A DNA stretch of 64,000 nucleotides from NCBI RefSeq assembly GCF_900474295.1, contig NZ_UCOB01000028.1, positions 95,107-159,106 of the forward strand, in the 5' to 3' direction. Of the stretch, positions 29,641 to 47,949 are shown in pieces (within the stretch, counting starts at the first letter, position 1; each line of letters starts with the position of its first letter). The DNA comes from Synechococcus sp. UW140 (GTDB taxonomy: Bacteria; Cyanobacteriota; Cyanobacteriia; PCC-6307; Cyanobiaceae). A model generated the notes under the pieces. That model ran no database searches, had not been told where the DNA came from, and worked only from the letters and a program-made list of their open reading frames with translations. The position numbers and the translations under genes were made by a program.

Positions 29641-29692
29641 ATCGAAGCGGGAGGCCTAGCGTCATTCTAGGAAGACTTGTCCTGCGGGCTCC

Positions 29693-30445
29693 ATGCCGTC
29701 CCCGTCCCTTTTTAGTGTTCCTGGTCCTGAACTTTGGAACGCCTTGGGCTGGGCTCCGAACGAGGTGCAGCTCATCCAGTTCCAGACCTTACAGAGCGAA
29801 CTGGTCGGCTGGAATTCCCGCGTCAACCTGACACGGCTATTGGAGGGAGAAGACTTTTGGGTTTCGCAGATCATTGACAGTCTCTGGCCCCTGCATCAGG
29901 AACTGGAAACTGCGACAGCTCCTCGCCGCTGTATCGATGTGGGCACTGGTGGAGGCTTCCCGGGGCTGGCAGTCGCCATTGCCCTGCCGGGAGCCGAACT
30001 CACTCTGGTGGATTCGGTAGGCCGCAAAACCACCGCAGTACTGGCCATGGCAGAGGCGATTGGCATCCAAGACAGAATCAGCGTGCGCACCGAGCGCGTG
30101 GAGCTGACAGGCCGCGATCCTTCCTGCCGCGGCCGCTTTGACCTGGCCATGGCTCGCGCCGTAGCGGCAGCCCCTGTGGTAGCCGAATACCTGGTGCCGC
30201 TGCTGCGCAACGAGGGCGAGGCACTGCTTTATCGCGGCCGCTGGAGCGCTGATGATCAGCAGGAGCTGGAACAAGCCGTGGCCCCACTCAAGGCTCGGAT
30301 CAGAGCTCGTGATGCTATGGAACTGCCAGCGGGAAAAGGTATGCGCCATCTGTTGCGCCTGCAAGCGACCGGCCCATGTCCGAGAACCTATCCCCGGGCG
30401 GTAGGACTTCCCGCCAAGCTCCCCCTTGGTGCCAACAGCGGTTGA
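29693..30445 (+). CDS. rsmG: 16S rRNA G527 N7-methyltransferase RsmG
   Basis: 250 aa, SAM-dependent methylation of G527 (E. coli numbering) of 16S rRNA; loss gives low-level streptomycin resistance in several bacteria. The GidB motif I is IDVGTGGGFPGL, then TLVDSVGRKT, and RFDLAMARAVA matches the family. Also called gidB. Divergent from the J-domain gene and convergent with the aldo/keto reductase (19 nt). Confidence 0.95.
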   Translation: MPSPSLFSVPGPELWNALGWAPNEVQLIQFQTLQSELVGWNSRVNLTRLLEGEDFWVSQIIDSLWPLHQELETATAPRRCIDVGTGGGFPGLAVAIALPGAELTLVDSVGRKTTAVLAMAEAIGIQDRISVRTERVELTGRDPSCRGRFDLAMARAVAAAPVVAEYLVPLLRNEGEALLYRGRWSADDQQELEQAVAPLKARIRARDAMELPAGKGMRHLLRLQATGPCPRTYPRAVGLPAKLPLGANSG

Positions 30446-30464
30446 AGACGGGGAGGGCAATGCA

Positions 30465-31670
30465 TCAGATCTGCGCCAGCCGCTGCTGCGCGCATCCGCC
30501 GACCCGTTGCCGTAACCCCCGCAACAGGGTTGGGATCTGATCAGCCCAGGGGCTCTCGGTGAGTGCAGCTCTCAAGCAGGCTTCACTCACATCCCGATCG
30601 AGCAGGTCGGCATTCGCCCCAGGGAACCAATGGGACCCGTGACCCAGCAGGCCGTAGCGGGCTTTGGCATAGCCCTCTAAGCCCCAGGCTTCTACCAAAC
30701 CGTGCAACCAGAGCAACACAGGCAGGTTGATCTGGCCAGGCGTGTCTTCCCAACTCGGCAATCCGGCTTGCCAGGTCTCACACCAGGCATCTCCGAGAGC
30801 CATGCGGGCTGCAGATTGGAGCCGCTCAATGATCGGCAGGATCAAAGCAGGAGCCTGATCAAGCAAGGCAACCGCCTCTAGATGCAAATCAAGATCGCTT
30901 GGTTGGGAAGGGCCAACACTGATCGTATGCACCCTGGGATCACTGAGACAAAAAAGATCGTTGAAGACGATCGGATGCAAAGGTGAGCACAGCTCCACCA
31001 ACTTGTGCGATGGAGTATGCAGATGGCCGCCCTTATCAGTAGGGCTGATGATGAAAACACCCATGTCATGGCGCCTCGCAGCCGTGAGGGCCAGATCGTT
31101 GTCCTGGCGTATGAAGTACCAGTGCAGATTGACGTAATCAAAACGATCGGTGGCGATCGCCTCCAGGATCAGGTCCGTTGGACCGTGGGTGGAGAAACCC
31201 ACGTGACCAATGCGGTTCTGGCGTTGCCAGCGCCGCACCACCTCCAGACAGCCCCCTGACCGAATGGTCCAGTCGAGATGCTCTGACAGGTTGATTCCAT
31301 GAATCGCCAGCAGATCAAGACGGGCCCCACCAAGGCGCTCAACACTGAGCTCAAGCTCCCGTTCAAACACAGCCGGATCTTCACGGGGTGGCACCTTGGT
31401 CTGGAGAAGGCGTTGCGGATCACAAGCCTTCGGCAACGCCCAGCCGATCTGGCGCTCGGAACTGCCGTAATGCCTGGCGGTTTCCACATGGTGAAAACCG
31501 CAATCCACGGCTTTCTGCAGAGTGGCTTCAACCGTTTTCTGTGACTCAGGCTTGATCTCTTCTGCAGGGAGGTCGGTCCAGCTCTGCTGAAAGCGCATGC
31601 CCCCGAGCGAAAGCACCGGGATTGATAACTCCGTGCGCCCAAAACGCCGGGTGGGCAATCCGGCCGCCAT
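30465..31670 (-). CDS. Aldo/keto reductase
   Basis: 401 aa, longer than a typical 320-aa AKR. The N-terminal barrel is clear: LSIPVLSLGGMRFQQSW, catalytic Tyr68 in ARHYGSS and Lys92 in LLQTKVPP, and a His in LLAIHGINL. Position 63 is Glu where AKRs usually have Asp. The C-terminal ~120 residues are helical; related cyanobacterial proteins often have a ferredoxin-like cysteine cluster there, but I see only one Cys. Its ATG shares a base with the ferredoxin stop (TGATG), so the ferredoxin may be a redox partner (inference). Substrate unknown. Confidence 0.88.
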   Translation of the reverse strand: MAAGLPTRRFGRTELSIPVLSLGGMRFQQSWTDLPAEEIKPESQKTVEATLQKAVDCGFHHVETARHYGSSERQIGWALPKACDPQRLLQTKVPPREDPAVFERELELSVERLGGARLDLLAIHGINLSEHLDWTIRSGGCLEVVRRWQRQNRIGHVGFSTHGPTDLILEAIATDRFDYVNLHWYFIRQDNDLALTAARRHDMGVFIISPTDKGGHLHTPSHKLVELCSPLHPIVFNDLFCLSDPRVHTISVGPSQPSDLDLHLEAVALLDQAPALILPIIERLQSAARMALGDAWCETWQAGLPSWEDTPGQINLPVLLWLHGLVEAWGLEGYAKARYGLLGHGSHWFPGANADLLDRDVSEACLRAALTESPWADQIPTLLRGLRQRVGGCAQQRLAQI

Positions 31671-32056
31671 CAGAACTTTTGCCGACGGTGCCGAGAGGGA
31701 GAGGGCAAGCCCAAAGGCAACATCTCCATGCCCTCAAGACGCTCGCGGAGACCATCAAGCTCCTCAAAGCCGACCCAATGAATGCAATCCACCGGGCAAG
31801 TCTCGATCGCCTCTTGGATACAGGATGTGCTGTCGCCATCCTGACGAATCGCCCGAGAACGCCCCAGGCTTGGCTCAATCACAAAGGTGTTGGAAGCCAC
31901 GTGAGAGCAGTAACGACAGCCGATACAAACAGCCTCATCCACCCAAACAGCTTTTTCTCTCAGAGCACCGCCGAGAACAGGCTCTGATCCAGTCGGACCA
32001 TCGGGCTCAACAGCGGAGGCCCGGTAGGCGACAGAAGGGTCAAAAGGAAAGGTCAC
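31670..32056 (-). CDS. 4Fe-4S ferredoxin
   Basis: 128 aa. A GTG at 32056 (then Thr-Phe-Pro-Phe-Asp) is preferred because an earlier start would overlap the Ycf35 gene. Cysteine cluster CIGCRYC plus the distal CPVDCIHW gives one [4Fe-4S] site of bacterial type; the second cluster is not present. An acidic N-terminal region precedes it and a C-terminal tail rich in Leu/Pro/Arg follows. Single-cluster ferredoxins of this kind occur next to Ycf35/DUF1257 and DUF2997 in cyanobacteria. Lies 20 nt after ycf35 and is coupled to the aldo/keto reductase. Confidence 0.88.
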   Translation of the reverse strand: MTFPFDPSVAYRASAVEPDGPTGSEPVLGGALREKAVWVDEAVCIGCRYCSHVASNTFVIEPSLGRSRAIRQDGDSTSCIQEAIETCPVDCIHWVGFEELDGLRERLEGMEMLPLGLPSPSRHRRQKF

Positions 32057-32076
32057 GCAACACTCGGAGCCAGGAA

Positions 32077-32469
32077 TTAGGCATCCCAACGCGTCACCAC
32101 AAGCTCGATTGATCCATCCTGACAATCACGCTGTTCGGCCACTTCAAACCCTTCTTGAGCGCTTGCTTTCAAAACAGTATTGAACGCATAGCGCTGAGTG
32201 AGTTTGGAGAGAAAACGCTCGATCGGCACTTGTTGTCGCCAGAGATCGAGGTCGGTGACCAATTCATAGGCGCCGGTTTCTGCATTCCAGCGAAAGCCAA
32301 GATCCCCACCATCGCTCATCGCCACTGCCAGTTCGGCTTCCACTGTCTGACCGCGATAGCCGCGCACTACTCTTGATCCCTCCTCTGGGGAGTAGCCAAG
32401 ATCACGCAGGGCCGCGACCAGAGGCTCACGTTGACGGAGCTCGGTTTTGACAGTGCTGAAGTGAGACAT
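32077..32469 (-). CDS. ycf35: Ycf35 / DUF1257 protein
   Basis: 130 aa. MSHFSTVKTELRQREPLVAA, then VVRGYRGQTVEAELAV and a middle segment LGFRWNAETGAYELVTDLDLW match the Ycf35/DUF1257 family, found in cyanobacteria and red-algal plastids; function unknown. The ATG shares one base with the DUF2997 stop (TGATG). The set DUF2997, DUF1257 and ferredoxin is often conserved together, so a joint role in an iron-sulfur or redox process is likely but unproven. Confidence 0.92.
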   Translation of the reverse strand: MSHFSTVKTELRQREPLVAALRDLGYSPEEGSRVVRGYRGQTVEAELAVAMSDGGDLGFRWNAETGAYELVTDLDLWRQQVPIERFLSKLTQRYAFNTVLKASAQEGFEVAEQRDCQDGSIELVVTRWDA

Positions 32470-32672
32470 CAGAGGTGTTTAACGGACAGGGGCTGGGATT
32501 GCTCAGAAGGTGTGGTGTAGGCCTCAGATGTGGCCTCTCGCCGTTCGACGGAGCCTAAAGCGGTCTCCAGCCGTTCGGTGAGTCCCAGGCAAGCCTCTCC
32601 CTGAAGACCTTCAACCCGTTCCTCGACGCGACCGTCGGGGCGGATCCGAAAGCGGAGTGTGCGCTGGGGCAT
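32469..32672 (-). CDS. DUF2997 protein
   Basis: 67 aa from the ATG at 32672. MPQRTLRFRIRPDGRVEERV is the family core: a short basic beta hairpin followed by GLQGEACLGLTERLE, typical of DUF2997. The C-terminal ~25 residues are Ser/Thr-rich. Partner of Ycf35 by gene overlap. Function unknown. Confidence 0.88.
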   Translation of the reverse strand: MPQRTLRFRIRPDGRVEERVEGLQGEACLGLTERLETALGSVERREATSEAYTTPSEQSQPLSVKHL

Positions 32673-32778
32673 GCACCTCAATCGATGATCGGCAGATGCT
32701 AAGCAACGTTGCCAATGGCTGTGGTTCATCTGTTACAGCAAGACCACAGAGTGGTTGAAGTCGTGATCAGACGATGCT

Positions 32779-33588
32779 TTAGGGCAGCAGCCCCTCGTCC
32801 ACCAACGTCTGCACCCGTTCCAGCAAGTCAGGCTGCTCAAGCTGCTCCAAAGCAGCTTGAGCTTCATCGCGCACAGAGGCTTCAGGGTCGTGCACCAAGG
32901 CTTGAACAAATGCCTCCATCACCTGCTCGCGGCGCGGCGCCTCCAGTTGATCGATCAACTGACCAAGTGACCAGATGCAATTACTACGCACCACCGGCTC
33001 ACTATCGATCCCGAGGCTGACCAACAGCTCGGAGGCAGCAAGATCAGCCTTGGCCGCTGAGACCATCCCCGCTTCTGCCAACGAAACGGATGCCCACAGA
33101 CGCACGGCCGCGATATCGGTTTGGAGCGCACGAACCAGGGGGTTGAGCACGGGAGCATCGGCATGGTTGCCCAGACTCCAAACCACTGCCTTGCGCACGT
33201 AGCCGTTGGAGTCGGACTGCAGAAGATTGAGAAGAGGCTCTACGGCCACTGGAGATGGATTCCGTCCAAGTGCATACACCGCACTCATCCTCAACACAGG
33301 ACACATCTCCTGAAGCAGAGGGAGCAGCTGTGGCACTGCACGAGGGTCTCGGTATTCACAGAACACCCTCAATCCCTGCAACCGATCCTCATGACCACCC
33401 AGCAACCACTTCAGGCCTGCATCACACTCTCGTGCCGCCAAGAGAGCCTCATCTTCACTTTCCTCACAGGCGATCTCATCAAGAGGATCACCAAGCAGCT
33501 CGGCGGCAAGCTCCCTCTCAAGCACCTCAGGGTCGATGGCGAGATCGGCCAACCCCTCGTCTCCTGACTGGTTTTCAAGATCACTCAT
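32779..33588 (-). CDS. HEAT-repeat protein (CpcE/NblB-like)
   Basis: 269 aa from the ATG at 33588 (MSDLENQSGDEGLADLAID). After an acidic N-terminal ~75 residues come HEAT repeats: DRLQGLRVFCEYRDPRAVPQ, LRMSAVYALGRNPSPVAVEP, VRKAVVWSLGNHADAPVLNP, VVRSNCIWSLGQLIDQLEA, and SVRDEAQAALEQLEQ. Such proteins in cyanobacteria include bilin lyases and phycobilisome degradation factors (CpcE, NblB), but this sequence need not be a lyase. Upstream of DUF2997 by 106 nt, probably in the same transcript as Ycf35 and ferredoxin. Confidence 0.8.
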   Translation of the reverse strand: MSDLENQSGDEGLADLAIDPEVLERELAAELLGDPLDEIACEESEDEALLAARECDAGLKWLLGGHEDRLQGLRVFCEYRDPRAVPQLLPLLQEMCPVLRMSAVYALGRNPSPVAVEPLLNLLQSDSNGYVRKAVVWSLGNHADAPVLNPLVRALQTDIAAVRLWASVSLAEAGMVSAAKADLAASELLVSLGIDSEPVVRSNCIWSLGQLIDQLEAPRREQVMEAFVQALVHDPEASVRDEAQAALEQLEQPDLLERVQTLVDEGLLP

Positions 33589-33622
33589 GATGCTGATCGT
33601 AAAGGCAGCTGGATGGCATGAA

Positions 33623-33808
33623 TTAGCCGATGGGGGCAGGGGCGAGCATGTCGCCTGGCAACCAGATCCGGGCACTAACGGCCACGAGGGCCAAGGCGAA
33701 GAGCAGCACAATCAGCGCCGGCAGAAGTGTGGAACGGAAGAACTGCAACTTGAAGAGGCTTTCACTCCATTCTGAAACCTGTTCAACCGGGGCGGGACCG
33801 TAGCCCAT
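33623..33808 (-). CDS. Small membrane protein, 61 aa
   Basis: ATG at 33808 (MGYGPAPVEQVSEWSESLFK), one hydrophobic helix (about residues 28-46, LPALIVLLFALALVAVSA) and a short tail. Its first 26 bases overlap the end of the sodium:solute symporter gene, so it is probably coupled and could be an accessory subunit. Small subunits are known for some SSS transporters (e.g. the YhdT-PanF pair), which is only an analogy. Confidence 0.65.
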   Translation of the reverse strand: MGYGPAPVEQVSEWSESLFKLQFFRSTLLPALIVLLFALALVAVSARIWLPGDMLAPAPIG

Positions 33809-35672
33809 AGGTTTTGAGCAGAGGCAAACCGCAGAGCACTGCAAGCACCATCCCAAACCAACCGGTCAGAGATTGATGCAGCAAGAAAGCCCCTGAGCCA
33901 ATCAGGGCACCGAAAAGCACGCCACTACTGAGCAGGAATCGTCGAATCAGTTCGTCAAGAGGATCGACAACCTCCACATCAAATCGCTGGCGCCATCGTC
34001 TCCAACCCGGCCCCGGGGGCTGCACCTTGCGGACAAAACGCTCCATCACCTCGGGCGATTCAGGCGGCGTCATCAGCATCACCAGAACCCAAACCACCGC
34101 CGTAATTCCTGTGGTGACCATCAGGCGCTCGCCGTAATCGTCAATCTTCAGCGGCGGGATCCAAACCAAGCGATCCAGTAGCGGATCTAATTTTCCGGAC
34201 GTACTCAGGCCCACAACGAAGCCACAAATCATGGCCGCCAACTCAGCGGCTGCATTGATGCGCCACCAGAACCAACGCAGGATAAGGACTGCGCCTGAAC
34301 CAGTTCCGATCACAATGACCAAGCGAAAAATTTCGCCAACGCTCTGAGCCAACATGGCCACAACAACACCGCAGACGAGCAACAACACACTGATGAGCTG
34401 CCCCACCAGCAGTAATTCCCTCTGGCTGGCCTTGGGATGCACAAAGCGCTGATAGAGGTCATGGGTGAGATAGCTGGCACCCCAGTTCACCGAGGTACTC
34501 ACGGTGCTCATGAAGGCCGCCACTAGCGACACAACCACCAGGCCCAGAACCACCGGAGGTAGATAACGCACAGCCAAGATCGGATAACTGAGCTCCCAGT
34601 CACCACCAGGTGGAAGCAGCACCAGGGCAGCAAGAGCCACCACCACCCACAACCAGCTACGCAACAAATAATTGACGACTAGAAACACCCAGCCGGCCAA
34701 CTGGGCCTGACGCTCATCTCGGGTCGCCAGCATGCGCTGAATGAATTCACCGCCACCATCACTGCGACGAAAGCTCCACCACTGCACCGTCAGATAGGCC
34801 AAGAAGGTGGCAACACTGATTTGGGCTCCGCCAATCCACCTCAAGCCCATCCCAGCTGGAGCCGACCAGTTGAAGCCCCCCTCCCTCCAGCGCCATATCC
34901 CGCTGAAATCCCCTTCCCAGCGCCATGGCACCATCGAGAGCAGTTCCGGTCGACCGAGATCGCTGATCTTGGCGAGCATCGCCTCCATACCACCGGCGGC
35001 ATGCACCGCAGCCCAGGCCACGGCCAGAGCACCAAGCATGGCAAGCACCAGCTGAACGAAATCGGTGACCACAACCGCCCACAGCCCGCCAGCAACTGTG
35101 TAAATCAGCACCAGCAGCGCCACGACTGCGAGCAACAACACAGTGTCAGAGAGGCCAAGGGTGACGAAGCCGGAGCCAACCTTCCCCTGAAATTCGAAGA
35201 CCGTTCGGTTCGAAACGAGACCGAGGGCCTCCACCACCTTGCGCATGGCCAGGAAGGCGTAGCCGATGCCGATGCAGTTCACCGGAAGAGCCAGCAGAAA
35301 GGCCTTGGTCCCCCGCAGCCAGGCGGCGGTTGCTCCGCCGTAACGCAGCTCCGTGAAGGCAGCGTCGGTCATCACGCCACTACGGCGCCATAAAGGTGCA
35401 AACACCACAGCCATCGCCACATGAGCCAGACCAAAACCCCACCATTGCCAGTTCCCTGCCAGGCCTTGAGTTCCAACCAAACCGGCGACATAGAGAGGCG
35501 TATCAATGGAGAAGGTGGTCGCCGCCATCGACGCACCCGCTAGCCAGCCACTGAGGCTGCGACCGGCAACGAAGTAATCGTCTTCACTGCGGTTACGGCG
35601 TGACAACCACAGACCCAGCACCAGAGTGCCAAGCATGTAGACAGCAAGAATCAGCCAGTCGACTCCGGTCAT
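33783..35672 (-). CDS. Sodium:solute symporter (SSS family)
   Basis: 629 aa from the ATG at 35672 (MTGVDWLILAVYMLGTLVLG). About 13-14 hydrophobic segments. Conserved SSS features are the N-terminal DDYFVAGRSLSGWLAGASMAA, the NWGASYLTHDLYQRF region after SLVAAFMSTVSTSVNW, and a central GGLWAVVVTDFVQLVLAMLG. The last ~80 residues contain two more helices. Substrate not deducible. Overlaps the small membrane protein by 26 nt; rlmN lies 28 nt upstream. Confidence 0.92.
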   Translation of the reverse strand: MTGVDWLILAVYMLGTLVLGLWLSRRNRSEDDYFVAGRSLSGWLAGASMAATTFSIDTPLYVAGLVGTQGLAGNWQWWGFGLAHVAMAVVFAPLWRRSGVMTDAAFTELRYGGATAAWLRGTKAFLLALPVNCIGIGYAFLAMRKVVEALGLVSNRTVFEFQGKVGSGFVTLGLSDTVLLLAVVALLVLIYTVAGGLWAVVVTDFVQLVLAMLGALAVAWAAVHAAGGMEAMLAKISDLGRPELLSMVPWRWEGDFSGIWRWREGGFNWSAPAGMGLRWIGGAQISVATFLAYLTVQWWSFRRSDGGGEFIQRMLATRDERQAQLAGWVFLVVNYLLRSWLWVVVALAALVLLPPGGDWELSYPILAVRYLPPVVLGLVVVSLVAAFMSTVSTSVNWGASYLTHDLYQRFVHPKASQRELLLVGQLISVLLLVCGVVVAMLAQSVGEIFRLVIVIGTGSGAVLILRWFWWRINAAAELAAMICGFVVGLSTSGKLDPLLDRLVWIPPLKIDDYGERLMVTTGITAVVWVLVMLMTPPESPEVMERFVRKVQPPGPGWRRWRQRFDVEVVDPLDELIRRFLLSSGVLFGALIGSGAFLLHQSLTGWFGMVLAVLCGLPLLKTYGLRSRPG

Positions 35673-35700
35673 GGCTCGATACAGGTGGAGGCAGTCTCCC

Positions 35701-36923
<1,223 letters not shown>

Positions 36924-36970
36924 TCAGTCTGGAGTGGCGGAAGCCACTGGCGTGAAGGTTGAGCAGAGAC

Positions 36971-41089
<4,119 letters not shown>

Positions 41090-41132
41090 TCAGTCGTTCA
41101 AAAAATGGGAAATAACGGGATCAATTCAGGCG

Positions 41133-43037
41133 TCAGGTGGCTGCCACCGAATCAATGATCGTGTGATTCATGACGACACGGCCCACTGTCGTAAGGATGT
41201 AGCGACTGATCAGCGCTCCGTCCTCATCGAAACGATCTCGGCGATAGGTCCACTGTTCAAGGCGGGTTCCATCGCTGAGAGTCTCGGACTTGATCGGTTG
41301 ATCCAGTTCTTCCTCATCGTCGACTTCACCGTTGAAACGGACCCATACCCACTGATGCAGGCTGAGGCGATTGTCCGCGTGAGCACGGATCACATCTTCT
41401 AGATCGGAGAAGGTGGAGGAGCGATCGCCGAAGTCCACGGTCTTGGCATCGGGCTGGAGAGCTGTGAGGTAGTAAGCACCAAGCACCATGTCTTGGGAAG
41501 GAGTGATGATCGGCTCCCCAGTAGCAGGCGAAAGGATGTTGTTGCTGGCCAGCATCAGCATGCGAGCTTCGGTCTGCGCTTCAATTGCCAAGGGCACGTG
41601 CACTGCCATCTGGTCACCGTCGAAGTCGGCGTTGAAAGCCGGACAAACCAACGGGTGGAGCTGGATGGCCCGACCATCAACAAGCTTGGGTTCAAAGGCT
41701 TGAATCCCGAGACGGTGCAGGGTTGGAGCACGGTTGAGCAGGATCGGGTGACCATCGATCACTTCCTGCAGCACCTGCATCACCTCATCATCCGCACGCT
41801 GGATGAGCTTTTTAGCTGCCTTGATGTTGTTGACGATGTTTTGGCGGATCAGGCGATGGATCACAAACGGCTGAAACAGCTCGATCGCCATCTCCTTGGG
41901 TAAGCCGCACTGATGCATCTTCAGCTTCGGTCCAACCACGATCACAGAACGACCGGAGTAATCAACCCGCTTACCAAGCAGGTTCTGACGGAAACGACCC
42001 TGCTTACCTTCAATGATGTCGCTCAGTGATTTGAGCGGACGATTATTCGCACCGACCACGGTGCGGCCACGACGCCCATTGTCGATCAGTGCATCGACGG
42101 CCTCCTGCAACATCCGCTTCTCGTTGCGGACGATAATTTCAGGGGCAAGGATCTCCTGCAGGCGTGCCAACCGGTTGTTCCGGTTGATCACACGGCGGTA
42201 AAGGTCATTGAGATCCGAGGTCGCAAAACGACCGCCATCGAGCTGCACCATCGGACGCAGATCGGGGGGGATCACGGGGATCACATCGAGCACCATCCAC
42301 TCGGGACGGGCATTGGTCGCGATGAAGTTGTCGATCACACGCAGGCGCTTAATCAGCTTGGCGCGTTTCTGGCCCTTACTGCCGGCGATCTCCTCACGCA
42401 GCTGCTCGGCCACCTCCTGAAGGTTGAGGTCTTCAAGCAACTGCTTGAGAGCCTCAGCGCCGATGCCCACCACCGGCTCATTCTCGATCTCGGAATCCTC
42501 TGCATAGATCTCGTCTTCGATCTCAAGCCACTCATCCTCAGTGAGCAGCTGCTTGTACTTCAGATCCTTGTGATCGCCAGCATCAAGAACGGTGTAGCAG
42601 TTGAAGTAGACGATCTGCTCGACATCACGCAGTGGCATGTCAAGCAGGATCGCCACGTAACTGGGAATGCCCTTGAGGTACCAGACGTGGGATACGGGAG
42701 CTGCCAGCTTGATAAAGCCCATGCGATGGCGTCGCACCCGGCTCTCCGTGACCTCCACACCACAGCGTTCACAAACAATGCCGCGATGACGCACCCGCTT
42801 GTACTTGCCGCAATGGCACTCCCAATCCTTTGAGGGACCGAAGATCTTCTCGCAAAACAGCCCGTCCATCTCGGGCTTAAGCGTGCGGTAATTGATGGTC
42901 TCAGGCTTGGTGACCTCTCCCACCACCTGGCCATTGGGGAGGGTGCGCTGACCCCACTCCATCACCCGGTCAGGGGATGCAAGTGTGATCTTGACGTAAT
43001 CGAAGTGATTTTCAGTGCGGAGATTGCTGTTGCTCAT
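41133..43037 (-). CDS. rpoC1: RNA polymerase subunit gamma (RpoC1)
   Basis: 634-aa N-terminal half of beta'. The catalytic Mg-binding loop [12 protein letters not shown] is near residue 470, and the zinc-binding N-terminal region [19 protein letters not shown] is intact. The split into rpoC1/rpoC2 is diagnostic for cyanobacteria and plastids. Downstream of rpoB by 49 nt. Confidence 0.98.
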   Translation of the reverse strand: MSNSNLRTENHFDYVKITLASPDRVMEWGQRTLPNGQVVGEVTKPETINYRTLKPEMDGLFCEKIFGPSKDWECHCGKYKRVRHRGIVCERCGVEVTESRVRRHRMGFIKLAAPVSHVWYLKGIPSYVAILLDMPLRDVEQIVYFNCYTVLDAGDHKDLKYKQLLTEDEWLEIEDEIYAEDSEIENEPVVGIGAEALKQLLEDLNLQEVAEQLREEIAGSKGQKRAKLIKRLRVIDNFIATNARPEWMVLDVIPVIPPDLRPMVQLDGGRFATSDLNDLYRRVINRNNRLARLQEILAPEIIVRNEKRMLQEAVDALIDNGRRGRTVVGANNRPLKSLSDIIEGKQGRFRQNLLGKRVDYSGRSVIVVGPKLKMHQCGLPKEMAIELFQPFVIHRLIRQNIVNNIKAAKKLIQRADDEVMQVLQEVIDGHPILLNRAPTLHRLGIQAFEPKLVDGRAIQLHPLVCPAFNADFDGDQMAVHVPLAIEAQTEARMLMLASNNILSPATGEPIITPSQDMVLGAYYLTALQPDAKTVDFGDRSSTFSDLEDVIRAHADNRLSLHQWVWVRFNGEVDDEEELDQPIKSETLSDGTRLEQWTYRRDRFDEDGALISRYILTTVGRVVMNHTIIDSVAAT

Positions 43038-43086
43038 TGACGGTTAGGGAAAGAAGGAAAGAGTTGTGGGTTCGATCGTTGATCCG

Positions 43087-46380
<3,294 letters not shown>

Positions 46381-46678
46381 GCGGAGACCTGCAGATGTGA
46401 AGTGGGGGACAAAAGGCCTGAACGTTGGATCGTCATGACCGAGAAACCATCGATGCCCAGCGAACGAAAGCCGTCCCCCTCAACGGAGAACGGCTACCGC
46501 AACCGGGCTTTCAGAGATCTCGGGACAGAACGGCAGACGTCGTCAATGCACCGGAAGGAAATGGACGCTTCTGGGAGCTCAGGCGCAGATCATGCACCCG
46601 GGCCAGGCCAATGAACCATCTTACACTTCAGGGTGTTGCGTCGAACCCCTTCCGGCTTGACAGGTTTTGATTCGGGGA
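46381..46678. other. Spacer and probable rpoB leader
   Basis: 298 non-coding bases between tatD and rpoB, both on the minus strand. It should hold the rpoB promoter and a leader of up to ~250 nt. A GCCGT/ACGGC inverted pair around a 15-nt loop (46469-46493) is present, but I could not assign a terminator or sigma-70 elements with confidence. Confidence 0.5.
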
Positions 46679-47464
46679 TCAAGGCAACCCGAACAGACGC
46701 CGAGCATTAGCGGTGCTTGTCGTCGCCACCTCGTCGAGGCTCTGACCTCGCAGCTCCGCCACTCTGGCCGCCACAGCCGCGACATAGGAAGGCTCGTTGC
46801 GCTTGCCACGACGGGGCACTGGAGCAAGGAAAGGGCAATCGGTTTCTACCAAGAAACGGTCTTGCGGCACCCGGCGAGCACATTCATGCGTTTCGGCTGC
46901 TTTGGCGAAGGTCACCGTGCCGCTGAAACTGATGTAGAGGCCCAAGTCCAGAAATGCCTCCATCTCATCAGGGGTTCCACCCCAGCAATGCATCACACCA
47001 GCTGGGCATCGCCCCTCAGACCGACGAGAACGCAGTTCCTCGAGCATGGGCTCTGCAGCATCCCGGCAGTGAATAATCACGGGCTTATCAAGCTCCACCG
47101 CGAGATCCAACTGAGGCCTCAGCACATCCAACTGCTCAGCAAGATTTTTATCGCGAAACAGATCTAGGCCCAGTTCGCCAATGGCCACCACTCTGTTGTC
47201 GTCCAGTGCAGCCTGTCGCAACACCACTGCGGTGCTGTCCTGCCAGTGCTCGGTATCGAGCGGGTGCACTCCGACTGAGTAACGCATCTCAGGGAAGCGA
47301 TCGGCCAGGGCACGGATCGCAGGGATCTCAGCCGGCTCGACGCACGCATGCAAAAGAGAGACAACACCGGCTTGCCTCCAACGGCTGGCAACAGCCTCAA
47401 GATCGTCTTCAAAGTTCCGAAAAACGATGTGACAGTGGCTGTCAATCAGTGTTGGAGACCTCAC
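46679..47464 (-). CDS. tatD: TatD family metal-dependent DNase
   Basis: 261-aa TIM-barrel hydrolase. Metal ligands: His10 and His12 in IDSHCHIVF, Glu in AIGELGLDLF, His in IIHCRDA, His in VMHCWGG and Asp in VETDCPFLAP. Full length. Family members are 3'-5' DNases/RNases active in nucleic-acid quality control, unrelated to Tat export. Located 62 nt downstream of rpsT on the same strand, probably co-transcribed. Confidence 0.94.
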   Translation of the reverse strand: MRSPTLIDSHCHIVFRNFEDDLEAVASRWRQAGVVSLLHACVEPAEIPAIRALADRFPEMRYSVGVHPLDTEHWQDSTAVVLRQAALDDNRVVAIGELGLDLFRDKNLAEQLDVLRPQLDLAVELDKPVIIHCRDAAEPMLEELRSRRSEGRCPAGVMHCWGGTPDEMEAFLDLGLYISFSGTVTFAKAAETHECARRVPQDRFLVETDCPFLAPVPRRGKRNEPSYVAAVAARVAELRGQSLDEVATTSTANARRLFGLP

Positions 47465-47526
47465 CAGGACCTGAAACGCGCCTTCAGATCCATTCTGCAG
47501 GTCACCCGTACGACCGGGGCGTTGCT

Positions 47527-47856
<330 letters not shown>

Positions 47857-47949
47857 TCACCATAACCCAGCGAGTGCACGCTTCCCCCACCTCCGGCAAG
47901 GGAGCTGAAGGGACCTAGTTTGAAGCGGCAGTCGCCCTCCAGCCCGCCG

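Noticed and set aside
46381..46678. Candidate sigma-70 elements before rpoB
   Set aside because: A TAAGAT with a TTCGAC 16 nt upstream was seen, but the -35 match is poor.
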